Positions 37,956 to 49,025 of a stretch of DNA of 64,000 nt are shown here, piece after piece. The notes beneath the pieces were generated by a model. The model made no database searches and was not told the origin of the DNA. It saw only the letters and a list, made by a program, of their open reading frames with translations. Within the stretch, counting starts at the first letter, position 1, and every line of letters starts with the position of its first letter. Both the position numbers and the translations under genes were made by a program. Source of the DNA: Kryptolebias marmoratus (Eukaryota > Chordata > Actinopteri > Cyprinodontiformes > Rivulidae); contig NC_051448.1 of assembly GCF_001649575.2 (NCBI RefSeq), positions 14,984,411 to 15,048,410 on the forward strand, in the 5' to 3' direction.

Positions 37956-38929
37956 AGACTTGCTTTGTATCTCCAAAAACAGCATAATTTAAAAAAAAAC
38001 TCAAGAAGATGAAGGTGAAGCCATAAAAAAGAAACTCAACACGGCTCCAGCTCGGTTAACACACAAGATAACTTTATCCTGATAGAAGGAGCATTGGCCA
38101 CTCTTTCAGACATATTAAAGACAGGGCCTATGTCTCCTACAGTAAACACATTTGGGCTGTTCCACCTCAAACTGCATAGCAGGTTTTACTGTTTATCATC
38201 ACCTCATTGATTCATTTTGCATGGCTAGATTAATTGGCAGTAGCTGCATTTAGCCAGGCCTGATGACTGTGGTTTCAGAAAAAGAGATATTACCTTCACA
38301 CTTAATACGCTCAAGATAGTTTAAAGAAATGAGAGCGAGCCTGTGGAAGGCAGAAGGATAGTCAAATTAGATCTTTTGTTGAAAGAGAGCACAAGCTAGC
38401 TTTCTCTCCTTCCCTTAGTAGTAGTTTAACTGCAGCTAAATGCGGGAATGTGAAAATACTTAATGAATAATTCAGAACTTGTTACTCAGTAGCAAAGAGG
38501 CATGCCAAACAGCAGGCATGGCAGTGGGGGTGTGATGCCCTCTACAAGCCTTTCCCCAACTTGCCGAGTTGGGTTATTGCTCTTGGCAGAAAAGCAGAGA
38601 CAGAAGACCAGCCTTCAGAAGTCCTCAGTCATAAAGCTCTAACTCTTTATGGTTTATTAAAAGAGCAGTTTTGACCTACAGTAACTGAACCACTCATTAG
38701 GATGAGGATCAGAATTCTGTTCAAAACTCCAGATTTTAAAGTGGTCATGGCTAATACATTCCCAACGTTAAGCTGCCTAATCTAATGAGCCTGAGGTGTT
38801 TTATTAGAAAAACAGAATTTGATGTAAATATTTGATGTAAACCATGATTTATTTATTTTTTATTTTTTAACAGAGCACATAAAATATTCCTTTAGATTAA
38901 TCTTTGGAATTGGGAAATTTGGCACTGAC

Positions 38930-39832
38930 AGGCTCTGAGCCCCTTCTTGTTCACAATGATGATAGACAGGTAACAGATGAGGTCAGGTAGGAGTATCCAT
39001 GAACTATGGTGTTCACCGACAATGTTCTGATCTGTAGTGAGAGTAGGGAGCAGGTGGAAAAGAGTCTGAAGAGGTGGAGGTGTGCGCCGGAAAGAAGAGG
39101 AATGAAAGTCAATAGAAGAAATACAGAATATATGTGCATGAACGAGAGGAAGACAGGTGTACCAGTGAAGCTGCAAAGAGTAGAGGGATTGAAGATAGAT
39201 GAGTTTAACCCTCCCGTGGCCTTTGGGTGAAATTGACCTGAAGTTACCAGGACTCCTCTACCTCTCTTCATCTCTCTCTCTTTTGAGGTCTTCAGGAGGG
39301 TTAAGTACCTGGGATCAAACATCCAAAGCAATGGGCAGTGCATTAGAGAGGTGAAGCAGAGAGTTCAGGCTGGGTGGAGTGGATGGAGACAAGTGTTAGG
39401 GGTGATTTGTGACAGAAGGAAAGCTGCAAAATAAAAGGGTTTGCAAGATGCTGAGAACTGTCATGATGTTTGGTTTGGAGATGTTGGCATTAACAAAAAG
39501 GCATCAGATGGAGCTGGAGGTGACTGACATGAACATATTTAAGATTTTCATTAGGAGTGATAAAAATGAGTACATACTGAGGGACTGCACAGGTTGAGTG
39601 ATTTAGAGACAAAGTTAGAGATGCAAAACTGATATGGTTTGGACATGTGCAGAGGGGGGTAGTGGATATACTGGAAAAAGGATGTTGTATATGGAGTTAG
39701 GAGGGAAGAGGAAAAGAGCAAGAGACCATAAAAGAGGTTCATGGACGTAGTAAAGGAATACATGCAGAAGATTGGTGTGTCAGAGGAGGTTGCTGGAGGG
39801 AGATGATTCACTGTGGTTTCCCCTGAAGGAAA
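38930..39832 (+). mobile_element. LINE 3' part (reverse-transcriptase remnant), interrupted by a MITE
   Basis: The plus strand encodes the C-terminal part of a LINE reverse transcriptase and its 3' end. It starts near GAGCCCCTTCTTGTTCACAA. The catalytic A-D-D motif region is present but decayed, reading FTDN in MVFTDNVLICSESREQVEKS. The conserved downstream segments are RRGMKVNRRNTEYMCMNER, FKYLG-like GVKYLGS region, VQAGWSGWRQVLGVICDRR and, later, IWFGHVQR-like sequence in a shifted frame. Stops and frameshifts occur throughout the second half, so it is dead. It is cut by a 92-bp insertion at 39209-39300. The same family appears antisense at 892-1110. Probably RTE-like; the clade is from memory. 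Confidence 0.7.
39205..39304. mobile_element. piggyBac-type MITE nested in the LINE, TTAA duplication
   Basis: The 92-bp insert 39209-39300 begins CCCTCCCGTGGCC and ends CTTCAGGAGGG, short inverted ends (CCCTCC/GGAGGG). TTAA flanks it directly on both sides (39205-39208 and 39301-39304). The host LINE frame reads Glu-Phe-Lys-Tyr-Leu-Gly across the site when one TTAA plus the insert is ignored, so the empty site is obvious from the sequence itself. TTAA duplication is the hallmark of piggyBac-superfamily transposition. It has no coding capacity. Confidence 0.8.
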
Positions 39833-41644
39833 GTGAAAAAAACAAGAATTGGAATAATGCTAATATCTTTGTAAGATAAAAAATATATATATAAACTGCG
39901 GAGCTATAACACTGTAGATCCTTAATGTGCCACTGTTAGTGTCCTGATTTTGGCAAATGTATTTATGCTTCTAGATGAAACAATTAAACACATTAGTGCA
40001 GTAATGGGAAACATTTTATATTCAAAAGACCATCTTACTTAATTATAGCAAATACAAAGCCACATATATATTTAAAACATAAGCAAAATAAACTTTCTGA
40101 GTTTATATTTAGCATCACATAAAAAAATCAGAAAATGCTTGCTAATTTAGTTTTTTGACAGCAGATCGCTAATCTCTGATGCTTATTTGTTTTGCTCTGG
40201 AAAAAGGCAGATATGTTGGAATATTTTTTCAAGGCCTTTTTTAATTATTTTTCCAGTGATATATTTGTGCTTTTGTTAGAATACTTGTTTGAAAAAAACT
40301 ATTTAATTTAATTTATGTTTTTCTTGTTTGCTCTTTGAACACTGCAAAACTCTGCTCACATAATAAACATACTGACAATGAACTGACATGTGACAAAATG
40401 GTGATTTGGTTAAGGAAAAATAAATATTTAAAAGGATTTCTTTTATGCGTATTCCTAGCTTTTGTTTTCAGTCAATAATTTTAGGTTGTTTTGTTTTTGT
40501 TTGATGATGTGAAGGGCCGAACAGAGGTAGTCTAAGAGCTGCTTCTGGTCCTCAATCCATATTTTGCTCTCATTTGCTTCAACGTTTATGCAAAAAAACA
40601 TGGAGCTAACATTACAGCTTGCGTTACATTAGGGTGATTTAAAACAGAAACAGGCAATCAGCTTTGTCAAGAAATATGAATTTAGTCATGGTTTTGTTTG
40701 TTTACTTTCATTTTAAAGTTTTAAGTTTGTCATTTGGTTATTGCCATGGTTTCTTATTGAAGACAGGCTGAATTTGAAGGACAGAATGACATGTTGAGGA
40801 CAGAGAAACACAAAGTTATCATTTAGCAATCACAGCTAACTTGCAGAACAATATAGGGTTTGATGTTGAGCATCTAGCCCCACAAACTGGTTTTATTTGG
40901 CTCCAAACTGCTGTTACTGTTGAAAATGAACAAGTTTAACTGTCCATTTTATTCATTCGCCAGCTTTCAGTGCTGACTGTCACACCATCACATGTTCCAG
41001 GCAACTCTCACTTATGAGTCATCCTGAAAAGACTCTTCAGTTTTTTGTTGGGTTTTTTTTTTTTTTTTGGTGCTAAAAATAACTATTTTTAATGAATATA
41101 AAGAAAACTTTCAAAAGTCAAAAGTAAAATCTTGTTTGAAAAAAAAAAGTGTAAAAACTGTAATGACTTCAACAAAATGACAGCAAACTGGAAACTGAAC
41201 ACACACAGAAAGGGGTAATGAACTAATGGATCACCGGTGAGTAGCAATCCTCTAACATGACTCAGGTGCTGAAAGAAATAAACACTAAACAAAAAATGAA
41301 AGTTGCACAAATGTTTAAAATTTCACAGTATAACAGGAAATGACAGATAAAAACCTAAACCCGGGTCAACTTTGAGTTAGGAGAACCAAGGAAAACACTG
41401 TGTGCTCTGGAAAGTCATTTATTTTGTTTATAAAACAGTACATTGTTAGGTTTCCATCATTTAACTCTGAATGAAACTCATCTACAGTCTTCCCTAAAAC
41501 ATCAGAGGTTTTGTCAAAGTATAAAATAGGCATTAAATTATTAGTTAAACATTTTAAAGAGGGAGCCATTTTAAATTACTCTTCAAAATTTTAAAATTAT
41601 CCATGCATTTCTATTTTATACATTTTTACACTGTCGTAAATTTC

Positions 41645-41850
41645 AGGTTTAATATGGCAGTGACCCACTTTGGCCTTAGCTGCATTCAAATTAGTCATTA
41701 GTTCATCAATCCAGTCAGAATTAAACTTGATTTCTTAAAACTAAGATGGTTCGAAGAGCTATCTACAACAGGTTAGATACTACTTGCTCTTAAGTTTTCC
41801 ACAGAATCCCACTTCAAAATGTTTGAGCTATCCTTTAATTTAAAATCAAA
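41645..41850 (+). repeat. Repeat family B, plus-oriented copy
   Basis: AATATGGCAGTGACCCACTT, TTTGGCCTTAGCTGCATTCA, TAGTCATTAGTTCATCAATC, CAGTCAGAATTAAACTTGAT and AGCTATCTACAACAGGTTAG match 3135-3360 in order. Confidence 0.6.
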
Positions 41851-44800
41851 CTGATTATTTCACAAAATTGCCTATAGCTAAGATGCTAAAAGCTGTATAG
41901 AAAATGATTGTCACATAGGCCATATCCCTCCTGCAATCTTATTCTGTTGGGCCTGTGAAGTATCATATTATTAATAATTTAAATCCAGCACAGTAGTCAC
42001 ATTGCTCATTGACATGATGTCACTGTGTAAATGTTGCCTAACTTAGACACGTTAACAGAGGCCACCATGTCACTTGAAATACAGCAAGCCCAGTTTCAAA
42101 TCCAGCTATGAGTATGCTTTTTTTTTTCTTGGTGGTTTTGTTTTTTCTGCATTCCTCAAGTTTTGCAGTTGGAGCTGGACGACACTGCAGTTATCTTAAC
42201 TGTTGATAGAACTGTTCCATGTTTGTGCCTCAAGTGAAAGCAAAAGAAACCCTGTCTTTTTACAATACTCTACTTTTGGTGGTTTTTTTAGATCTTAGAA
42301 TTGTCTAATTCAAAAGATTGTGTTAGTTAGTTTGATCAAATTTAGTTAATTGTGTTGCTTTGTATTTATCAAAATCTTTCACATTTTTTTCTATCACCTC
42401 AAGGAGTTGGTGTTTGTCTTGTAGTTTGAGTTTAGTTGTTATTGGGTTTAAATATTTAGCATCTTGTTGTAAGTTGTGAGTTGCCTAGTCATTTATGTAC
42501 AATAGAAATATTTTTTTAGTTTTTCTCTTAACTCCCCTGTGTCATTGTCTGCAATGTAGCTTTTCTAAACTTTGCAGTATGACAATATTTGCAATATATT
42601 TACAGTTATTCATAGGTAAAGTCACAAGCAATCATTCTCAGTCAAAAAAATAAATAAAGTAGAGCGCTGTCGTACACTTTTTAAAAAATAAACAGCTTCA
42701 CAAATCCCATCTATTTCTGCAGTAGAATGTATCTAAAAAATGTACCAGTAACAACTCCAAGAACTAATAAAAGCCTAGTCCTTACATTGTCTGACCAGAA
42801 AATTATTTTAGCAATTTCATGGATGACCCCTAGTTCAGGTGGTTTATTGTGTAAAAATCTTGATGAATATCCCTTTATGTACAAGCTACATGCAGCCACA
42901 TAAACTGTGTGATTTAAAAGGTTATTATAATTTATTTTGGGGGAAATGACAATTTTATAACCAGGAAATGACATGAAGTGCTATAATGATATAAAATACA
43001 CTCTTACATTTGAAAAACTGCGATGAAAATTCCCGGTTTCTGTCCTCCCCTTTCTTTTTACACAAGAGAGTGGCAGTGTACATAAAGACCCTTCTGCTCA
43101 TATCTCATGAGTCCAGGAAAGATATTCAGTTTACTGAGATATCTCTGCTACACAGGCTCCAGCGTCAGAGTGGACTTATTGCAGAAATCCATCCACCACC
43201 ACAGTCAACACTTTAGTATGAGCAACAGCTGACACTAAATAGATCCAGCCAGCAGAAGGTAGTTATTGTGGAGTGTAGCCATGAGATAGAGGTCACTGTT
43301 GCCAAAGGCTTGAGAGATGGAGGGAAATCAAAGGTTGTGGCAGTGAATCACATGTTGGATTCACACATTTCATCAAAAAAAAACTGTCCTTAATGGATTT
43401 TATATATCGCTAATGTAGCTTATTAACCTTTAAACCTGGATAAATGAAGTGCAATAAGTGTACTGTTTGGCAGAACACCATCTCAGAAATATAATTTTGT
43501 TGTTTTGTGCTGCTTTTCAGCAGAAAATAATGATGCAGCATAATGTTTGCAATTTTCTGGCTTCCTTTGCTGCAATAAGACCTTCAGAGAGTATCTATCA
43601 GTCTCTGAATCTCATGTTGTATTATTGTGCCAGTTAGTCTTTTTTTTACTATTAATCCAGAGCTTTAATTTAAAGACAAAGAAAATAACCACATAGGACA
43701 ATCAGTGAGATTAAGGCACATTGTAAGTAATCAGACAGAATATACTGATACCATCAAAAGTGAAAAGAGTACTAAATTACATGAAATTGAAATAAAATAG
43801 TTTCAAATAAAATTTGAAATGTCAAGTAAGAATTACCATTGTAAAAAAAAAAAAAAGTCAAAATAAAACTTCAGTCATTTAAAATGGACCCAGGTACTTT
43901 TTTACCAAGATGTTTTAAATTAAATTAGAAGTTTTGAATTACTAAAATTTGTTATTTTCAGATACAATATTCATACTACCGACATGTTTAAATTTTTCAT
44001 TTTATTGCAGAACATCTCACTGTCCTCCACTTGTCTATTAACAACCATGAAAAATGAGTTAAATGGCAGCTGGTATTAAAAAAAAAGTCTTTTAAATTAC
44101 CTACCCTCTTCTTCTTGAGCTACAATGATATAGCTCTTGCTCACAGGGACATGAGATGACTTAACAAGACTTTAAAAACCTGGATTGTATTTACGTATAT
44201 GTGCTATATTTCTTTTAAATAGTTTATGACTAGTCTGTTTATTACTTGTAGTAGACAGCCCTTAGTACTTCTCTTGTTTAGATTAGCAAGTAGCTACCTT
44301 TTAAATATCAGAGGAAAAAAAATCTGTCCTTTTTTCAAGACATTTTAGTTTTTGCTGTGTTGTTCTCCCTGATGTGTTCACCTGTGAATTTGTATTATTG
44401 CACAAATGTATTTTTTGCTAATTTTTACAAAGTCTCTTACTAAGCTATGGAACATTTTTAAGGTGCACCACAACACGCACACAGACACACACGTGTATAT
44501 ATATTTATATTACTTGCATTGGTTTAATGTTGTGTTGTTTTTTATTTTATGCTGAGTTTTGTCTCTCTGGACAAACACAGCTAACACTGCATAATGTAGC
44601 AGTTGCCCTGTTTGTACTTTAGAAGCCACAGGGGTTCTTTTATATTGCCATAAGTGTATTTCATTTTTTAAATTCAGCTTGATCAGAATTTAATAAACTG
44701 TCAGCTGAACTTGTACCAGCTGATGCACCTTCGTCTTTTTTGGGATTTCAGCTCATCATTTGTTCTGTTCATCAGTCACTGCTGTAGCTTCTGGTTTGTA

Positions 44801-44910
44801 TTTTTCTTTTCTGGCCTTTTTAGTTGTTTTAACTTAGCAACTAACTTAATTTAAAATGTCCCTATGTAAAAACAGTACTTAAAAAGTACAAGAAAAAAAG
44901 TAATCTTCAA

Positions 44911-45122
44911 GGGAAGCACTATGAGAGCACAAACCTCCGCCAAGGCCAAAAGATCATTAAATTGTAGGATCAACACCAGACTTTAATTACTTACTTTTTG
45001 TGACAACTTCAACATTTCTTGAAATTTTATTGAAGTTTGTTCCTTAGTTTCTAAATAATATTGCTGACTGTAAAACAAACCAACCAACACTACTGAAAAC
45101 ACAACCTTCTTGGTGGAAGTAA
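44911..45122 (+). repeat. Interspersed repeat family C, second copy
   Basis: GGGAAGCACTATGAGAGCAC, AAACCTCCGCCAAGGCC at the left and CAACCTTCTTGGTGGAAGTA at the right, with an internal AAACAAACCAACCAACACTA block shared with the copy at 14260-14433. The right end is an imperfect inverse of the left (CCTCCGCCAAGG). Confidence 0.7.
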
Positions 45123-46087
45123 TTACAGTAACCTGAGTAAAATACAATTTTTTTACTTCCCATATCTGTTTAATATTAAAGATTTACTCCCATACTTTAT
45201 CTAAATAAAAGAGGCTTCTGCTCCCCATTTTATAAAAAACATACAGCTCACCTTTATTTCAACAGAATAAAGTAAGTGCTTTACAGAATCCTTGCCTCAT
45301 TAACCATGTATTTGGGTAGCAGGAATTTAAACGTTCTTACATTCTCTCAACTCTTCTTTTTTATGTTTTTGGTTTTTCATTATGACCTCCTTTTGTCTCG
45401 TTCTGCCCTTGGCACAAAATAAAAGCAAATTGCTTGTCAGAGACATAATGGGACTGTTTCTGCCTATGAAAGACACGGATGTCATTCAGGTCAGCAGCTC
45501 CCCCTGGGACAGTGATTAGGTGAAATTACAGGCATGCCTCTGTCGCTCATGGCTGACAGCCTGATAGGTATCTTCTTCTGTGGTGACTTCATCAAATCGG
45601 GTACGGAGGGTGAAAAACATCAAAGCCAAAAAAGTATACAGTCAAATTTGCGTTGGTTTAACAGCTGAGGGACAGCCTCAGAGGTCTTTTTATATGTCTG
45701 TGGGTAGATGGAGTGGAGTAATGCACATGTTTTCACACAGGTGCTGGATTTTTTTTATTATTTTGTGGGGGAGGGATGGGGGGGTACATGAAAGGATTGA
45801 GTTTGAGTTTGATGTGTTAATGAAGTGTCTTCTTTAGTCTTCATCTCTTTTATCTAAACCGCTCTACCTGCATCTATTTGTCCAACAAATGTATTGGTAG
45901 GCTGCTAAAGTAGAGTACTGCTTACTGCTGCTCACATGGGGATATCATCATCTTCAGGTTTTCTCACTTTAGACAATGAAACAATTGGTGATAAATCAGT
46001 TGTTGTAGCTTTTTGTAGGCTTGTCTTGGGAGACCTCCTCTGACTCACATGAGCTATGCGTCTAGCATTCACATGTCTGTGTATCAC

Positions 46088-46100
46088 CCCCCCCCCCCTG
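46088..46100. repeat. Poly-C tract
   Basis: A run of more than ten C residues is present; a shorter one is at about 47059-47068. Both are typical sites of sequencing and assembly length error. Confidence 0.7.
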
Positions 46101-46699
46101 TGTTTTCGTATCAGAGAAACCCAGAGATTTGAGACTTGTCATGGTTGGTAGAGGTGAGCGAGAGTGATGCCACGGTTAGCTCACTGGAGCGTTTAGCTGT
46201 ACACGGGAAGATTTACAGGCCTGTGAAGCCATAAACCTGCAATTACAAACCCTAACAACTCTGGCACCGGCAGCCTGTACAACGCAGTTTTCCTCTGGGC
46301 TCTGGGATTTAAGCCTCACAATCAGTCAAGCGTGACTTAAGAAGCTAATTGCACAAGAGTGACACACATATATAGGCACAACATCTTTACAGGAGTAAGA
46401 CTGTTGTTGGAGGTGGAATTTTGTTTGGAATTCATCAAATTTTAATCCAGTGCGTACATTTCCATATTTCCATATTTATCACTCGCTACACTCCTAGCCT
46501 CCACTTCCTCTCTGCATATCATTTTGGCCCTATTATTAGCACGAACCCCACCTTACCAAATGCTCACAGAGGAACACGCTCTCATTGTTGTCACCACAAC
46601 CTACTATCAGGTCCAGCTTTCACAGACATGTGTTTTCCAAGGTAGATAGGGCTGTCCATGAATCCCTCTACTCCTGCCACAGTTGGTAAATTGACTGTT

Positions 46700-47650
46700 T
46701 GAAGCAGGAAACTGATGAGGCAAAAGGCAGGCAGAGTCAGAGATAAGATGTAGGATTCATACTCTCCCCTGCCTCGCTATAATGAATCAGTGGATTTACT
46801 TAGAGCGATCTGCTCATCTAAAACGGCTCTGCAATTGCTCTGTCTTCTCCACAGTGTCCCCCCTCTCTCCTCACCTGTTTTCCCTCCTCCCCTCAAGGTA
46901 ATTGCTCTTACCTGAGACACTGTAATGGATCTTGGATGAAGTATTGACCGCTGCTAGATTTTGATTAAGGGGCTGTAGGGCAGAACACGTCTTTAATGAA
47001 ACTGAGGAATCAGCATTCTCTTGGCTGGTGCATCAAGGCTAGATGCTGTGCATTGTGCCCCCCCCCCAGGCACCTTGATTAGGACCTGATCCCCTGCAAA
47101 TCCAGGGATGGGCCAAAGCTACTGAATTAAAAGCGATGAATTCATCCATTAATAATACCTAAAGTGTGTGTAGTTTTTCTCTGGAGACCTATAATCATTA
47201 AAGATGTGGGTATTCACTTACTGTAAGCTATTAGCCTTATACACACACACACATACACAGTCACCCACATGCTCAATCATCTACCTTGTTGCTCACTAGC
47301 TGAAACACTAACACACTCATTAATAAACTCAATCCTTTTCCCCTTCATATGCAAAAGGTCAGCCTTTATCAGTCACAATTTTAGCATGAGGGATAACTTG
47401 CATTAGCTTCTCTCATCTTCTTCCTTTATTGCCTTTTTGCTCGTGTTAAAAACTGATTGCATCTCGGAATGGAGATGAAAGGGAAACAGCTAGCCCCGCG
47501 TGTTCTTTGAGCATGCAAATGGACATAATCTAAAAGGCGAGTATTAGCATGCTAAAAGACAGCAAGGCTATGATGAACATCATTTGCCAAGGCTTAATGC
47601 GATAGCCGGGTAAGATGATTAACTCTGAATCCATTTAATCAACCACAAGC
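46700..47650. other. Repeat-poor intronic block, candidate conserved non-coding sequence
   Basis: This stretch, shortly before the Ig2 exon, has balanced base composition, few homopolymers and no match to the repeat families seen here. Words such as GAATCAGTGGATTTACTTAG and GCATGCAAATGGACATAATC (ATGCAAAT is an octamer-like site) are compatible with regulatory sequence. This is only a compositional impression; no conservation can be shown from one genome. Confidence 0.2.
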
Positions 47651-48209
47651 GTGTTCTCAAATAACCAACTGCCTGGTGTTTGGGTAAAACTTCCCTCAAA
47701 ACTGTTGGGGAATGAATGGATGTGTCAAACTGCAGAGTTTCTAAACCAGATAAACAGTGATGGACATCAAACATTATTTTGTTTGCAATATTTGCCCCTC
47801 TCTCCTTTGTTTGAGGCTCACAGTGGAGCTCAACGTGGAAGACACAGCTGCTCTATTTGACTAAGACGTCTGTGTGCCCTTGGGCTGCATCCTATTGACT
47901 TAAGTAGTTTAAGTACTGAGCTTCTCACCTTTTTACACATCGACCCAAAATGCATCTTGATAACTGCCTGTCCTAATGTCATGAAAACGCAAAACTTTTC
48001 ATTTGACTTTTATCCACAATCAGGCAGCATGACTTGTGTGTTATTGTATTCATATTTACCAATACTAAAATAATTTTATACCTGAATACTGCTATTTATT
48101 TTTTCAGTGGGGTCAATAGCACTCGTTGATTTGAAAAATCAACTTTAACACCTTTTGCACAAGTTCTTTACTGAAACCTACCTCCTCTGTGTATCTGTTT
48201 CCCTAACAG

Positions 48210-48406
48210 ACCTAGATGACCCAGTAGTGACGGTGCACCAGAGTATAGGAGAGGCTAAGGAGCAGTTCTATTATGAGAGGACTGTGTTCCTGCGCTGCGT
48301 GGCCAATTCCAACCCTCCCGTCCGGTACAGTTGGCATCGTGGGAGAGAGGTCTTGACGCAGGGCTCCGACAAGGGTGTGGAGATTTACGAGCCGTTTTTC
48401 ACACAG
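48210..48406 (+). CDS. mdga2: mdga2 exon 3 of window: N-terminal part of Ig2
   Basis: The acceptor TTTCCCTAACAG precedes the exon and the donor is GTAAGA. The first two bases complete Tyr (split codon T|AC), then 65 codons run from LDDPVVTVHQ to YEPFFTQ, leaving in phase 0. It encodes the first strands of Ig2. Cys29 in FLRCVANSNPP is the B-strand cysteine and Trp41 in RYSWHRG the core tryptophan; the partner cysteine is in the next exon. The segment SIGEAKEQFYYERTVFLRC is identical, as far as I recall, to mammalian MDGA2 and unlike the MDGA1 equivalent, and is the best paralogue discriminator here. Ig2 contributes to the neuroligin contact in known MDGA structures. Read-through of the donor meets a stop after nine codons (TAG at 48434-48436). 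Confidence 0.97.
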
Positions 48407-48734
48407 GTAAGACAGAGTCAGCAGGGTATCCAATAGATGTACATTTTTAAACATGAGAAAATTGAAGTAGCAGACAACTAAAGAGCAAAGCATGATGTGT
48501 TGTTTGTGAGTGATTGAAGGATGGAGAACCACTAGTTCAACACACAGTTCACTGTCATGGTGAAGCATCATCTGATCAAAAAGGAGAAGCTCTAAAGTTA
48601 CAGGTCCATTTACAATCTAAACCTCACTTATGATCATGAAATATGGATTATGACTGAGAACAAAATCCTATGTACAAGTAGGTGAACTTAGCTTCCATCT
48701 TCGGGTGGCCTGGCTCAGCCTTACAAATATGGAG

Positions 48735-49025
48735 AGGACCTACGTCATCTGGGCATTGTTCAAAGTAGTACCACAGCTCCTCCACGTCACACTGAAAGGA
48801 GTCAGTTAAAGTAGTTTGAAAACTGAGCTGGAAGCTGCCTGGTCACCTCCATTTTGTGATGTTTTGGGCAGACCTAGAATTTCGAGAAGACCTAGAATCC
48901 ACTGTAGGGAATATACTGTATATTTTCTCTGGCCTGGGAATGCCTCGGGATCCTCGAGTGGAGGGGCTCCTCTCCTGGACCTGATGCGATCCCCCTGACC
49001 CGACCTCGGAGGATAAGCAGCTAAA
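48735..49025 (+). mobile_element. Rex3-like LINE 3'-end fragment, sense
   Basis: GAGAGGACCTACGTCATCTG, CACAGCTCCTCCACGTCACA, GGAGTCAGTTAAAGTAGTTT, TGGCCTGGGAATGCCTCGGG, GATCCTCGAG and CCCTGACCCGACCTCGGAGG follow, in order, the 3' coding end and 3' tail of the same family found antisense at 17998-18263 (for example GGGATCCCAAGGCGTTCCCA there is the reverse complement of TGGGAATGCCTCGGGATCC-like sequence here). It is broken and short. Confidence 0.7.

Larger units (their letters stand above)
23805..48209 (+). other. mdga2 intron between Ig1 and Ig2 (24.4 kb)
   Basis: GT-AG intron (GTAAGT ... CCCTAACAG), phase 1. Recognised contents: partial family B copies (24640-24740, 28235-28410, 31745-31925, 41645-41850), a hAT MITE (27806-28016) with a second partial copy (about 28150-28223), a GT tract (31105-31123), a G-run cluster and family A copy (33101-33477), a LINE with nested piggyBac-type MITE (38930-39832), and a family C repeat (44911-45122). 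Nothing was identified in 24.8-27.7, 34.0-36.6, 40.0-41.6 and 42.0-44.9 kb. The stretches 29500-29790 and 46700-47650 are more GC-balanced and repeat-poor. Confidence 0.9.
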
